A stretch of 64,000 nt of DNA from Dipteris shenzhenensis (GCA_047967505.1 CM106539.1), one strand, 5' to 3'; shown: positions 32,378 to 45,950, counted from the first letter of the stretch. Notes: generated from the letters alone by a model not told the origin. Translations and numbers: made by a program.

Positions 32378-34669
32378 TCGAATCTAGCCAATGCAGCACA
32401 ACAGATAGTACCAACTACAGATGAGATTCTTGCATGGATAAGAAGAAACGCAGATGCACTGTGTTCTATTGTCTATAGTGTAAGTGATTTCGTCATGGTG
32501 TTAATTCAACATGTCACCACAGTGGAGGAGGCATGGATAGTCTTGAAAAATTAGTACGAGACCATGAATTAGACACGGATTCAGAATCTAGAGACCCAAC
32601 TAGTGAACGAGAAACTGTTTGAGTCTAAAGCCACAGAGAAGTTCATCACTAGGGTGAAGAATCTGCACGATCGGATGACTACGATTGGCATCACCATCAC
32701 CATTGAGAATCTAGCACGAAGGTGCATACGGATTCTCCCACCAAAGTATAACGGTCTTGTTACAACACTGAATATGCAGAACAGAAATCCACCCCTCAAC
32801 TTTGAGGATTTGAGTGCAATGCTTCTGGAGGAGGAGATGCATCCAAAGATGAGGACTGGAGAAGATTCGGCTTTCTATGTTGGATCAAAGAAAGGTAAGT
32901 GTAAGGACTCTGGTAACCCATATTCTTTTGATGATAAAAAGAGAAAGAAGAAGATCAAGTGCTTCTATTGCAACAAGGCAGAGCACAAGTAGAATGAGTG
33001 CTGGAAGAAGATTGCAGATGAGAAGAACGGAGTAAAGAAAGAGTCTAGCAATAGCATGTAGGCAATACCAGTAGAGCTATTTGTAGCAATTGAGGAGATT
33101 TGCACGGAGGCAGTTCATGTACCTGTGGAAGAACCTTGGATTATTGATAGTGGTGCATCGCACCACATGACCAGTCGAAAGGATTGATATACCTCTCTAC
33201 ATCCGGTAGGGAATGACATCCTAGTAGCAGCTGGCAATGATGCAAAATGTCCAGCAAAAGGAAAAGGTACGATTTCTCTCAAGTCAGATGGAGTTGTAAA
33301 ACAGTTGTCTAATGTTCTTTATGTGCCAGATATCAAGAGGAACTTGTTGTCTATTTCTGCGATCACGGATTGGGACCTTAAAGTTCACTTCGATAAGAAT
33401 GGCGCATAGATTTTGGATCTTCAAGGGAAGGTCATTGGTAAAGGTACACGACGCAACAACATTTATGAACTCTCAGCTTTCAGTGCTCGAGCTGATGTGA
33501 GCAACACTAAGCTATGGCATGAAAGGTTTGGTCATCTAAACCTTAGTTCTTTAAAGGAGATGCATAAAAGTGGAATGATTGCAGACCTACTAGAAATTAC
33601 AGATCTGCCCGATGTATGTGAAGCTTGCATGATGGGCAAGCAGCATCGGTAGCCCTTTCCTAAAGAGGCCAGTAGGGAAAAGGCTCCTCTAGAGCTCGTT
33701 CACATGGACCTCTGTAGAAAGATGGAGATGGAAGCTTTGGGTGGTTCCTACTACTTCATGACATTGAACGACAACCATAGCAGAAGGATATGGATATACT
33801 TCCTGAAGACTAAAGATGAGGCTTTTAGTAAGTTCAAAGAATGGCATGTCATGGTTGAGAAAGAATCAGGGAGGAAGGTGAAGAAATTGAGATCAGACAG
33901 AGGTGGAGAGTTCACATCAAGTGAATTCAAAAGTTACTGCAAAAGTCACAGGATCAAGAGGCAAAAACCCCCGCCACATACACCATAGCCAAATGGAGTA
34001 GCAGAGCGCAAGATGCACATCATTTGTGAAATGGGCAGGAGTATGATGAAAGGGAAAGATTTGCCAAAGAGTTTTTGGGCTGAAGCATGTAACACGGTAG
34101 TTTACATTATGAATCATAGCTACACAAAGACTGTGAATAGAATGACTCCATTGCATGCCTTTTTTGGTAAGAAACCTTCAGCTACACATTTCAGAGTTTT
34201 TGGATGTGATTGTTTTGTGCATGTCCCTGATGCTAACATGACCAAATGGGAACCGAAGAGCCGAAAGTGTATTTTCTTGGGCTATAGTGAAGAGGCAAAG
34301 GGTTATTGTCTCTATAATCCTATTACCAAGAAGGTAATAGTAAGTTGCGATGTGGTCTTCTCAGAATAGCTGCATCAATTGGAGGAGGATGCTTCCTTCT
34401 TAAACAACTAGGACCAAGATATCCATCTAGTACAACCACCAACAATAGACCGAACTCCCCCAATGGTGCTTGGGAGGATTCAAGATAAAGAGGAGCAAGA
34501 AGAGCCTATGGAAGCACAATGGCAACGGCCATTCCCGAAGTGGGTAAAACAGTTTTTGGGTGGCAGAGAACCTCCAGCCATTGAGGAACCATCCGAACAC
34601 CACCGGTCCAAGAGATTAGAGGAGCAAAGAAGGGCGCATGAACACTTGGTCAACTATGTTTGATGACAG
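32378..34669 (+). pseudogene. Copia C1c gag to integrase fragment (unit 1)
   Basis: Joined to the minisatellite at CTGCTACATA|TCG, it starts about 45 codons into gag. Order: gag (NLHDRMTTIGI), one CCHC knuckle (CFYCNKAEHK, stop, NEC near 32960-32998), protease WIIDSGASHHMT (about 33136), pre-integrase (LWHERFGHLN; CEACMMGKQHR) and integrase. The integrase has LNDNHSRRIW, where Asn replaces the first residue of the usual IDD pattern, then LRSDRGGEF and GVAERKM. FRVFGCDCFVHV and FLGYSEEAKG follow. It ends before RT at the duplication junction. Many TAG stops stand at Gln positions. Functional parts are recognisable but the copy is dead. Confidence 0.85.
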
Positions 34670-35136
34670 ATGCGATGGATAGAGACCAACTGGCTGACAT
34701 GCTTTAGATGGGTGACCATTTTGTAGTACTACGGTCCCCTACAAATGAAGATAATGAGGATTATTATGTGGTGCAATGCTCAAAATAAAAAACAGTCCTC
34801 ATAGAGCAAGAGACAGATGGTTGGGGTAATGTCTTCAACATTGGGGATCAAGTGGTTTTTGGAATCTTTTATGCAAAAATCCCAAAATGCAAAAGAAATT
34901 AGGCATTACTAAAAGATGCACCTCCTACTATAGTGCATGCTAATGCAGTGTTGGCAATAAAGTTCCAAATGTCACAAGCAAAGCACAAGGTTAAAGGAGA
35001 GAGAACCATCATATACCCCAGGAGGTGCACAAATGGATCTTGGCAAACATTTCTCTATAAGAACTGTTGCACTGTTGCTGAGCATGTATTTTTGCAATGG
35101 ATCTTACATATTTTTGTGCGCATTTTGTATTTTTAG
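34670..35136 (+). pseudogene. SDG-family C-terminal remnant (unit 2)
   Basis: Near-identical to 27955-28419, with the same internal stops. The open 3' part (34933-35136) differs by one codon, CTNGSWQTF against CTNGSWKTF. Confidence 0.5.
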
Positions 35137-35448
35137 CTACCCCTTTGGGGACTGATTTTTGTAATACAAAGGCATCTTGTTTCTCTTGGGGATGCTCCGC
35201 AATGAGGAACTTTAACAATTTTTAATATTATTAGTTTTAATTGTGTACTATTATATTATTACTGTTTAGGGATTGCTGTCATATCATACTATTAGCCCTA
35301 TTCTTTAGTGATTGTGTACTATTGTAGTAGTTTTTATAGTTCATATTAAGTTTGTTCTACTGTCATATCATACTACTTATTACTATTTAGTTAGTACTAT
35401 TTAGTACTATGTACTACTATCTTAAGTAACTCATCTACTATTAATTTT

Positions 35449-35559
35449 GAGAGAGAGAGAGAGAACAATTATACTACTGTCATATCATACTACTTAGTAC
35501 TATTTGGTTAGTACTATGTGATACTATGCAGTACTATCTTAAGTAGCACATCTACTGTC

Positions 35560-35613
<54 letters not shown>

Positions 35614-35623
35614 TAGAGAGAGA
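35449..35623. repeat. (GA)n microsatellites, unit 2
   Basis: Two GA tracts at 35449-35464 and 35563-35623, separated by the TACTATTTGG-type repeats. The second has lost the GTGAGA interruption present in unit 1. Confidence 0.9.
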
Positions 35624-35933
35624 ACCATTGTACTACTGTCATATCATATTTTTGTAATGTTGTTCCTCCTTTTAATATATTGCACTTATAGTTCAGAATG
35701 AGCCATACAAAATCAGAAGGCACCATATAAAATCATAATGAGACATATAGAATCAGTCATATGAGATTACGGAGTGCAAACGACTTGGATACAATAGCCT
35801 TGCAATGAACTCCACACACCCCAATATACAACTCAGTAAGGCTTGGACACATACAGCAGCTCTACAGCACTGCACTCCACACACCCCAATATACTATTTT
35901 CTAGGAAGGAATGACCCTAGAACATAGGAGTTT

Positions 35934-36119
35934 TTAGCCCTTCTTCCTCAACATCCTCGTTAGTAGCCCACTCGAGGGATTGTCGTCTCGAACATTCGAA
36001 GTTGCTATTTCTTCTGCGCCATACCCTACATCTGTAAGGTCTCTGAAGATGTTATCAGCCCTTTTTGCAATTCCATCCTGTAGCTCTAGAGCATAAGAGT
36101 GTATAGCTCTATTACACAT
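35934..36119 (-). pseudogene. Short unidentified coding segment (unit 2)
   Basis: Twin of 29400-29215 with Ile to Thr and Leu to Pro changes. Function unknown. 36120-36589 holds nothing recognised. Confidence 0.3.
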
Positions 36120-36589
36120 TGATGGATCTATTTAATGCCAATCAAAAATAGCCAACTGTATGAGCATCATAGCAGACATGACACATGATTCCTTAGCTTA
36201 GACCTGACTAACAGTTAGTATTATTTTATCCAAAACCAAAATTGATACTGTATGGTTTTGCAAAAAATACCATAAAAGATAACATATAAAAAAGGACGAT
36301 ATAATTTATTGCATCGACATTGGCTAATTATGCACTGGTTAAAACAATTGCTCACCTAGTACTTTTATCAGCAAACACCAGTACCATTTAACAGCACCAA
36401 TACCATGTAAGAACACCAGTATATTTATCAGCTCACCATTAATTTTATCAGCATAGTAGCAAGAGCAAAGTCTGTATTACAAAGTAACCATTACAAGTTT
36501 GTATTTAGAAAGTAACAACATCTATATTCATCAATGTACAAGTCTTTTACAATATAGACTTCAAGGCCTAGTGCATGGTGGGTATTGGT

Positions 36590-38692
36590 TTACATAAGGA
36601 TTATGCCTAAGAATCTGTTGGCACATCTCATGTGGAAGGTCCAGTCCATGGGCTTTGGATCTTCAGTTAACAGTGAAACGACAACATCAACACACCCCAT
36701 GTCAGCATAATCTGCAAAAAAGACTTCAACAAATAATTTGGATGGATGCTCACCATGGGCAGCTGCAATGCACTCAATCACATGGCCTTCATAAGGGTAT
36801 CTCATTGTAAAGGCAGGAACACTTTCTCTGGCATTTGCTATATCTAATAAGTATGGGAGCAACTGATGTGATAGTTCATCATCATTAGGACCTCCGTCAT
36901 AGGCAAAAGGAGTTATGCAGGAATCGGGTGGACTTAATGCTGCTTTTAAAGGAGTGTCATCAACCAGGAGTGTACTCATGGGATCATAGTCAATGTCATG
37001 TGTAGCCAATGCACTAAATGGCTTAAGCATACACATCTCATCTAGCCGTGTTGGGTGGTAGAATTCTTCCCTTGTACAACAATCCTCATGTGCAAAGTTG
37101 AACAGAAACTTGAATTCCCTAAACTCATCATATCCCAATTTGCTTTCTATCAAAGACACTATGGGACTAACATTTCTCCTTATCATACTACTTGATGTAG
37201 CAATCTCAAAATGCTCCCATACAGATTTCATGAAATTGATCAATTGTGGCCGCAAAGAGATGACATGATTGCCTAATTTATGAACATCACCACCTTGGGC
37301 CATTTCAGGAGCAGTCTGCCACCACATCTTTAATAATATTCCATTCAAATCAAAGATTAACAACTTTTTTTGAGGAAGAACATCTCTGGAGTCACCTAGA
37401 AGTAACAATAACACATATTCAGATCCATCATACTTGAGTTGATGAATTGCAAAAGGAATTTTATATCAACTTACAAGAAGATAAATTGCAAAAAGAATTT
37501 CATTAAAAAAACAAGGAAGATAAATTGCAAAAATAATTTCATTAAAAAAACAAGAAGATAAATTGCAAAAAGAGTTTCATTTAAAACTTGCGAGACCAGC
37601 TCTCATACAATGTCATTTCATAGACAATCTGATCCTAACATTTGGGGTTGGGCATTTGCTAGGATCAATCAAATACGACTTAGTAACTATTTGACTAAAT
37701 TTCCTCTTCTTTGTCCCTGCAAGGGGAAGGCTACCGAGTACTGTGTCATCCTCCATTTGCTCTCCATCAAAGCTGTTATATAGTTTAGGCTTTAGCCCTG
37801 ATATAATCTCAGCTGCCTCAGTGATGACCCTCTCACCCCGCTATCTGTGTTGAGCTTTTCACCACTATCCATGTGTTCACCCTTGCTATTCTTTCCAGTC
37901 AACTCCCCACCGCCACCTATGTCTTCATCCTTGCTGTGGTTTCCTGGCAAGTCCTGCATGCCATATCTTGCTATTGCTTCCTCTATAATCCTGTTCAATT
38001 GCTGCAGATTTTCTTCATCTTAGTTCAATAGATCATCTTCATCCAAGTGCTGATCATCTTCGATGTCTCCAGTTAAATTGTCTACAAAGAAATAAAGTCA
38101 GATCAAAAATGCGTTTGAGGTGCTGTACACAGAAGATTGTAAATGTGCATCTTCACAAAAAAATACATACCCTCCTTTTCCTCTAAATTCTTGCTTCTGT
38201 ACAATGACTGCACAGTAGATTTCTTCTTGTGTTGTATGTGGCGCTTCATCTTAGTAAGAGCTTCCTTAACTGGCAAACTTTCATCTGCTGAAGAATTTAT
38301 AATACATGAATAGATGCAATATATAAAATAGGAATAAATGAAATAGATAAAACATGAACTTATAAAAATAAATACCCTCTTTTGGCCGCATAGGGAAAAA
38401 AAATAGTCCTACCTCTCTCCTTTGCAACTTTTAGGTCCCCTTGTGCCACTACATGCTGCTTTTTTACTTTGTCCAACATTTCATCCTCATCATATTCCTG
38501 ATCCCCAACATCCTTCAAGGAGTTATCTTCCAACTGACTTCCATTGAATAGTTGTTCACTGTCTTTTTTTCTACACGAGGCACGCCCCTCTACTTGTTGT
38601 CCTTTCTTGGTGTCTATGAACACGTTTAAAATGTTAGGAGTTTTGCATTTCTCATTTTCAACAGCTTCAGCTTGCGTTGTACCAGTCTTCAA
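36590..38692 (-). pseudogene. FCP1/HAD-like gene, copy 3 (unit 2), 5' exons missing
   Basis: Same structure as copy 2: blocks 38692-38413, about 38285-38170, about 38080-37792, and the HAD-like block 37414-36590. The HAD block differs from copy 2 at two residues (Phe to Ser in IxLRPQ, Asp to His in SxQLLPY). The acidic block has the same TAG as copy 2, so that stop predates the tandem duplication, while copy 1 shows the open form. A conserved alternative frame runs on past 37792 to a stop after RLSMK near 37640, suggesting that an intron border or indel has been missed there. Confidence 0.6.
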
Positions 38693-38832
38693 ATTTTTTG
38701 GACATGGTATTTCGGTGTCTTTACTTGTTTGTGTAAGGAAAAGAACAACTATTTGAAATTGATTTCAAAAGACAAATAGATTATTTAAAGATAGACAATA
38801 ATTTAAAAATAGTAGTATTTAAACTTGAAGGA

Positions 38833-38922
38833 AATATGGCCCTTGCAGGGTCCCCCTTAGGGGCAAGGGACATATTCCAACATAGCCCTTACCCCTAAAG
38901 GGAACCCCTCAAGGGCCATATT
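38833..38922. repeat. 37-bp inverted repeat, copy 3
   Basis: Arms 38833-38869 and 38886-38922. The left arm has GCAGGGTCCCCC where copy 1 has GAGGGGTCCCC, again unpaired with the right arm. Confidence 0.85.
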
Positions 38923-39097
38923 TCCATTGGTTGTGTTGGAGTCCAGATGTGATTGGTACTAAATAGTACTAAGTGCTAAGTGCCACTAATAGTGCTAAAT
39001 ACTACTAATACTGCTGAGTACTGCTACATAGTACTAAATATGACTAATATTGCTAAGTACTAAATAGTACTAATGCTAATCCTAATACTGCTACATA

Positions 39098-42000
39098 TCG
39101 AATCTAGCCAATGCAGCACAACAGATAGTACCAACTACAGATGAGATTCTTACATGGATAAGAAGAAATGCAGATGCACTGTGTTCTATTGTCTATAGTG
39201 TAAGTGATTTCGTCATGGTGTTAATTCAACATGTCACCACAGTGGAGGAGGCATGGATAGTCTTGAAAAATTAGTACGAGACCATGAATCAGACACGGAT
39301 TCAGAATCTAGAGACTCAACTAGTGAACGAGAAACTGTTTGAGTCTAAAGCCACAGAGAAGTTCATCACTAGGGTGAAGAATCTGCACGATTGGATGACT
39401 ATGATTGGCATCACCATCACCATTGAGAATCTAGCACGAAGGTGCATACGGATTCTCCCACCAAAGTATGACGGTCTTGTTACAACACTGAATATGCAGA
39501 ACAGAAATCCACCCCTCAACTTTGAGGATTTGAGTGCAATGCTTCCGGAGGAGGAGATGCATCCAAAGATGAGGACTGGAGAAGATTAGGCTTTCTATGT
39601 TGGATCAAAGAAAGGTAAGTGTAAGGACTCTGGTAACCCATATTCTTTTGATGATAAAAAGAGAAAGAAGAAGATCAAGTGCTTCTATTGCAACAAGGCA
39701 GAGCACAAGTAGAATGAGTGCTGGAAGAAGATTGCAGATGAGAAGAATGGAGTAAAGAAAGAGTCTAGCAATAGCATGTAGGCAGTACCAGTAGAGCTAT
39801 TTGTAGCAATTGAGGAGATTTGCATGGAGGCAGTTCATGTACCTGTGGAAGAACCTTGGATTATTGATAGTGGTGCATCGCACCACATGACCAGTCGAAA
39901 GGATTGATATACCTCTCTACATCCGGTAGGGAATGACATCCTAGTAGCAGCTGGCAATGATGCAAAATGTCCAGCAAAAGGAAAAGGTACGATTTCTCTC
40001 AAGTCAGATGGAGTTGTAAAACAGTTGTCTGCTGATGTTCTTTATGTGCCAGATATCAAGAGGAACTTGTTGTCTATTTCTGCGATCACGGATTGGGACC
40101 TCAAAGTTCACTTCGATAAGAATGGCGCATAGATTTTGGATCTTCAAGGGAAGGTCATGGGTAAAGGTACACGACGCAACAACATCTATGAACTCTCAGC
40201 TTTCAGTGCTCGAGCTGATGTGAGCAACACTAAGCTGTGGCATGAAAGGTTTGGTCATCTAAACCTTAGTTCTTTAAAGGAGATGCATAAAAGTGGAATG
40301 ATTGCAGACCTACTAGAAATTACAGATCTGCCCGATGTATGTGAAGCTTGCATGATGGGCAAGCAGCATCGGTAGCCCTTTCCTAAAGAGGCCAGTAGGG
40401 CAAAGGCTCCTCTAGAGCTCCTTCACATGGACCTCTGTAGAAAGATGGAGATGGAAGCTTTGGGTGGTTCCTACTACTTCATGACATTGATCGACAACCA
40501 TAGCAGAAGGATATGGATATACTTCCTGAAGACTAAAGATGAGGCTTTTAGTAAGTTCAAAGAATGGCATGTCATGGTTGAGAAAGAATCAGGGAGGAAG
40601 GTGAAGAAATTGAGATCAGACAGAGGTGGAGAGTTCACATCAAGTGAATTCAAAAGTTACTGCAAAAGTCACAGGATCAAGAGGCAAAAACCCCCGCCAC
40701 ATACACCATAGCCAAATGGAGTAGTAGAGCGCAAGATGCACATCATTTGTGAAATGGGCAGGAGTATGATGAAAGGGAAAGATTTGCCAAAGAGTTTTTG
40801 GGCTGAAGCATGTAACACGGTAGTTTACATTATGAATCATAGCTACACAAAGACTGTGAATAGAATGACTCCATTGCATGCCTTTTTTGGTAAGAAACCT
40901 TCAGCTACACATTTCAGAGTTTTTGGATGTGATTGTTTTGTGCATGTCCCTGATGCTAACATGACCAAATGGGAACCGAAGAGCCGAAAGTGTATTTTCT
41001 TGGGCTATAGTAAAGAGGCGAAGGGTTATTGTCTCTATAATCCTATTACCAAGAAGGTAATAGTAAGTTGCGATGTGGTCTTCTCAGAATAGCTGCATCA
41101 ATTGGAGGAGGATGCTTCCTTCCCAAACAACTAGGACCGGGATATCCATCTAGTACAACCACCAACAATAGACCGAACTCCCCCAATGGTGCTTGGGAGG
41201 ATTCAAGATAAAGAGGAGCAAGAAGAGCCTGTGGAAGCACAATGGCAACGGCCATTCCCGAAGTGGGTAAAACAGTTTTTGGGTGGCAGAGAACCTCCAG
41301 CCATTGAGGAACCATCCGAACACCACCGGTCCAAGAGATTAGAGGAGCAAAGAAGGGCGCATGAACACTTGGTCAACTATGTTTGATGACAGAGGTGATC
41401 TGTGCTGAAGAACCCAAGTGTATTGAAGAGGCATAGGGTGATGATAGGTGGATGGAGGCTATGCAGTTAGAGTATGGCTCCATAATGAACAACAACAATT
41501 GGGACCTTGTGGATCGACCACCAAAATGCAAGGTCATCCGCACCAAGTGGGTGTACAAGACCAAGTATAAGTCCGACGGCACGTTGGATAAGTACAAGGC
41601 TCAGCTCGTTGCAAAAGGATTCGCTTAGGTACATGGTTTTGATTATCAGGATACTTTTGCTCCCACAGGTCGACTAACCAGAATTCGTAGTGGTTTGGCT
41701 TTAGCAGCACAAGAAAGTTGGCTCGTGTTTCAGATGGATGTAAAATCCGCCTTTCTAAATGGAGATCTCAAGGAGGAGGTATATGTAGAATAACCACCAG
41801 GTTTTGTGATTCTCGGTTCAGAAGGTAAAGTCTGTAAACTGAAGAAGGCATTTTATGGGCTGAAACAGGCCCCACGAGTGTGGTACCAGTGGACTGATGC
41901 CTACTTTTTGCAAAATAGGTTCAGGAGGAGCCCATCTGATGCAAATTTGTATAACTACAGAGAAGGCGGCAGGTGTATGATCGTGGTCCTTTATGTGGAC

Positions 42001-42569
42001 GACCTTGTCATAACAGGGAACCATGAACAGAAGATCTCACAGACAAAGCATTTGCTAGGAAGAGAGTTTGAAATGATAGACCTTGGACTCATGCAAATCT
42101 ATTTGGGGATTGAAGTTTGGCAAGAGCCAAAACAGATCATCTCACAGCTGAAGTATGCTGGAGAGATACTGAAGGCATTTGGCATGGCTGAGTGCAAGAT
42201 AGTTGGCACCCATATGGAGGTTGATGTGAAGCTCTCAAACGAGGATTCATCACCGCTGGTGGATGAAGTAAAGTACAGAAGGCTTGTCGGTAGCTTGATT
42301 TACTTATGTAACATGCGGCCCGACATCAACTTTGCAACTAGTGTACTAAGCAGGTTTTCCAATAAGCCCCGGGAGAACCATTGGAGGGCAGGGATGCGAG
42401 TGCTGAAATACATCAAAGGCACACTTGATTATGGCATCACCTATACCAAGGGCAACATCTTGGCCGGATTCTGTGACTCGGATTGGGCAGGAGACGTGGA
42501 CAACAAGAGATCAGTGACAATTTACTATTTCTCACTTGGATCTGGAGCTGTGTCATGGGTCAGCAGGAA
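39098..42569 (+). pseudogene. Copia C1b gag-pol, nearly full order, many stops
   Basis: Same start as C1c, but continues past the duplication into RT and RNase H. Gag 39284-39589, knuckle near 39690, protease DSGASHHM near 39860, pre-integrase 40230-40375, integrase 40427-41092 (TLIDNHSRRIW, LRSDRGGEF, GVVERKM). Then [54 protein letters not shown] and the intact catalytic LYVDDLVI. RNase H: GFCDSDWAGDVDNKRS, GSGAVSW. Open from 41806 to 42569, where CACTA B1 interrupts. The remaining RNase H and 3' LTR are not found. Stops are mostly TAG at Gln codons (e.g. KGFA, TAG, VHG against CAG in C1a). Confidence 0.88.
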
Positions 42570-42664
42570 CACTACTACACACGCATCCTATTGCGACGTT
42601 TACGTACCGATGATTAGCGCCCGCTTAGCGTTAATCGTCGGTATAAAAATCGGGTTTCGTAAAT

Positions 42665-42734
42665 CGTCGCTATATAGCGACTTTTGCTAAAAGTCGCTAT
42701 ATAGCGACGTTAGTAAAAGTCGCTATATAGCGAC
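42665..42734. repeat. B1 left subterminal palindromes (3 copies)
   Basis: GTCGCTATATAGCGAC at 42665-42681, 42693-42709 and 42719-42734. All CpG sites are intact. Confidence 0.92.
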
Positions 42735-42931
42735 ACTAAGACAAAATATTATAGCGACGTTTTACAGAGAGGTTTTTTTTTTTTTAAAGGCCTTAAAATT
42801 TATTTTTTTCCAATGACAAAATTTTTTAAATTTTCATACATGTTTGAGCTCATAGAGAATTAAAAAATGAGAGCATGTACATCAAGCCTTTGAAGCTCAT
42901 ATATTCATGTCCAAGTTTGAGATGAGAAAAA

Positions 42932-45900
42932 TCAAATAAGAGCATTTACATCAACTGTTTCATCTTGAGCCAAGTCTAAGGCGCCAAGCAAGTCTATCTC
43001 CAACTCTATACCGAGTTGATCTCCTATATCATCATCGTACTCTAGTATCGTACGTTCACCTAAAAGTATTTGATCATCTTCTTCAATTAAGCTTAAGTGT
43101 GGTGATTGATCTTGATGATTGTTGTCTTCCTTGTCAATATCGTGATCTCCATCCTCCTCCCGTGCGATGTCATTATGCGCATCTTCCTCTTGCCTCATAT
43201 GGTGATCTACATCTTCTTCGCTAGATTCATCAATTGGATCCGGCATTGGTAGTGGCATCTCCATATCCACATCTCGATCTTCAAAAATCTGCTTACTTCG
43301 TGGTGCAACTTGGATCACGTACCACCATCTTGGATCAGAACGATCCGGATGAAAAACCACCTATATTGAAGATGAAAAATCACGTGCCAAATGTCGTCAA
43401 TTATATATATATCAATGGACTTAAAAAACGAAAGCTTCGACTAATTAAATCATTAGTATGCACCTACTCACAGTGCTCGGGAAGAACAAAAGTATCACTT
43501 TCATCGGTCCAATGTTTGGTGGAGTCTATTGCAAAGAGACCGCTACTATCTTTTCTCACTATCGCATGGGGACCATTGTAAGTAGTTCTAAACCATTTTA
43601 CATCAAGAATGAAAATAGTAAATCGTCTGAAATCAATTTCATAGATGTCGCGTATGGTTCCACAATAATCCAACTGTGAGGAGAGAAGATTGGTATCCGA
43701 AGCACTTGCTCGGCTATCTTGTGTGAAGTTAGCCATGACTCCACAATCATACGTGACTCTCTTTGAATCGATGCGTTCCACGTGAAAATGTCGTCCATAT
43801 GACCATAATGCACTGTACTTTTTGTACTGTAAAAGAGCATCATTAAAACAATGAAGATGCACCTATTTTATAGCATATATTGCCACAAATAATTACTTAA
43901 TTACGTCAAGAGATAAGAAACTTACATGCACCATATATCCAAATGATAACTCCCGCTCGTGCTCGTTTATTGTCTCTCCATCACGTTCGGCTTTACGTAC
44001 AGCTAGTTGTATCCAATCAAGTGACATGTGAGTAGGGAGAAGAGCTAGATCTCGTGGATATGGTTGTGATCGCCTGTACATTACTCTGAATCTCGTCCTT
44101 GCATTTATTCTTTCTGCTTTGGCCACTTCATATCTCTCAATCCACTTCTGCATCTCAGGGCTATTGAGGATACAAAACTTATTGAATTTCTCCATTTGCT
44201 CTTCGCTCATCTTTCTTTCAATCCCTTTTCCTTAGGGGACCTCGCCAATGATGCGATCATCATCCTTGTTGTGCCAAGCTTGCGGCATATCAGGATCCGT
44301 GGATGCAAGAAACTCTGTGATATATACTAATGACTCTTGCACAAGCCATCCCTCTGCCATGCTTGCTTCTGGTCTTGCTCTTTGTCTTACAAACCCCTTT
44401 AAAGTTTTCATAAACCGCTCGAGAAAAAACATCCATTGATTATGAACGGTACCTGCTATAGCCACCTCATCAACTATGTGCACAAGCAAGTGGACTTGAG
44501 TTGTCATAATGCTTGAGGGAAAGTGCTTCTCAAGCAAGCATACGGCTTCGATGGATTCCACCCTAGCCTTCTCGATGCTCGATATAGAGATCTCTTTTTG
44601 AGATATCCACCTATTTCACATGTCCATGCATATGTAAGATATTTGAGATATCCACCTATTTCACATGTCCATGAAGAAAATACATAATGCGAATTGATAG
44701 TAAGCATACCTCACAATACCACAGATCTTGAATATAGCATTTCTAACATCTTCTTGTAAGCACCCTTTTATTGTAATTGGAAGGATGAACTATCAAAGCA
44801 ACAATGAAATCATGTCAACAATATAACATAATAATAATTACGCTAATGCATCACTATTATCGGTACACTAATTCTACTTAGAATACCTGTAAGACCTTGT
44901 GCCAATCATGGGACTTGAGGCCACTAAGCTTATTGTCCTTTGAAAATGCTCCTTTCAAGCAACGCATGTACCCTGTCGGTGTTTGAAAAGAGGCAATGTC
45001 TGCCTTGATCGCTGCCTCCTCCCTCGTAGAGAGGATTCACGTTGCTTTCGGGAGGACAACTTTTCCTGAAGCATGCACTTGGGGCCACAAACGAGACATC
45101 CTATTCATAGCATGCAAGTCTTCTCACACTCCTCTCGAGTCCTTGGAACCAACCAAGTGTGCCCAAATGGTAGCCCCCACATTCTTAAAGATATGCATGG
45201 GATCCAAGAGATGATTGATTTGTAACTGACCCCAATAAGGAAGCTCGTGAAAGATCGATAGCCTCTTCATACCAGGAGGAGGTTCCTCTCCATTCTCCCT
45301 CCAAGCTTGAATCCAATCACTTGCTTTCAAATATGATGGTGGTGGATCAAGCTGACCTCCACGTGCGAGATGGTCGAGCGGAAGGTATCGAGCATGACCT
45401 TCATAAACATTTTTCCTCATGTGTTTGGAGTAACGTGCAAGCGATTTCAGAGCGGGTCCACAAACAGGACAAGCATGGTACCCACTTGTAACAAGCCCTA
45501 CACGCATGCATGAATATGTTAGTACAAGACATGCGTGCAAAAGAGAGTAAAAAAAGCATAATCCCTCATTGTACATGTAAAGACATAACCACGTACCTGT
45601 GCACTCTCCATATCCTGGGTAGTCTTGCATGGTCCACATCAAGATACCCCTGACTAAAATATCATTGGTATGCCTAGGAGCTCTGGAAATATCAAAGACC
45701 TGCACTCCTCTCCATAATATCTGTAACTCCTGTATCAAAGGTGCCATGTACACGTCCATGTTTTTTGCCTTGTACTTTCCTGGCACAAGTAGTGCAAACA
45801 TGAGGTGTCCCTTTTTTATTGTTAGCCATGGTGGGATATTGTAATTCACCACGACTATGGGCCATGTCGACCAAGATGTCGAGCGTAACCCGAAAGGATT

Positions 45901-45950
45901 CACGCCGTCCATGGCTAGCCCAAGATGTAAGTTGCATGGCTCTAGCATGT
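42932..45950 (-). pseudogene. tnp2-type transposase of B1, N-terminus deleted
   Basis: Reads leftward. The retained part starts in the catalytic region (NLHLGLAMDGVNPFGLRS, 45948). It includes MWTMQDYPGYGEC, HACPVCGPAL, INHLLDPMHIFKNV, GLKSHDWHKVL, FLERFMKTLKGFVR and ASMAEGWLVQESL, ending with an acidic tail (43360-42932). Exons match those of B2 and A1 by position. Exons encoding the N-terminal region and start are deleted: the coding sequence joins the palindrome array at about 45950-45980. A TGA after SRGV (near 45124) replaces CGA in B2, a typical CpG change. Otherwise the frames are cleaner than in B2. Confidence 0.85.

Larger units (their letters stand above)
27955..34669. repeat. Large tandem duplication, unit 1 (6,715 bp)
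   Basis: Direct repeat with 34670-41392. Both units start ATGCGATGGATAGAGACC; unit 1 ends GATGACAG directly against the start of unit 2, and unit 2 ends GATGACAG followed by new copia sequence. Shared landmarks keep an offset of 6,715-6,723 bp. The 274-codon FCP1-like frames differ at only two residues, so identity is roughly 99%. Confidence 0.95.
34670..41392. repeat. Large tandem duplication, unit 2 (about 6,723 bp)
   Basis: Second copy of 27955-34669. Length differences come mainly from (GA)n tracts and a few small indels (e.g. GCTGATGTT at 40030 against AATGTT in unit 1). Beyond 41392 the copia element continues into RT, so unit 2 has the original right flank. Confidence 0.95.

Noticed and set aside
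32378-42569. Alternative genetic code with TAG read as Gln
   Set aside because: Other copies have CAG at the same sites, and TAA, TGA and frameshifts also occur, so this is decay of methylated copies.
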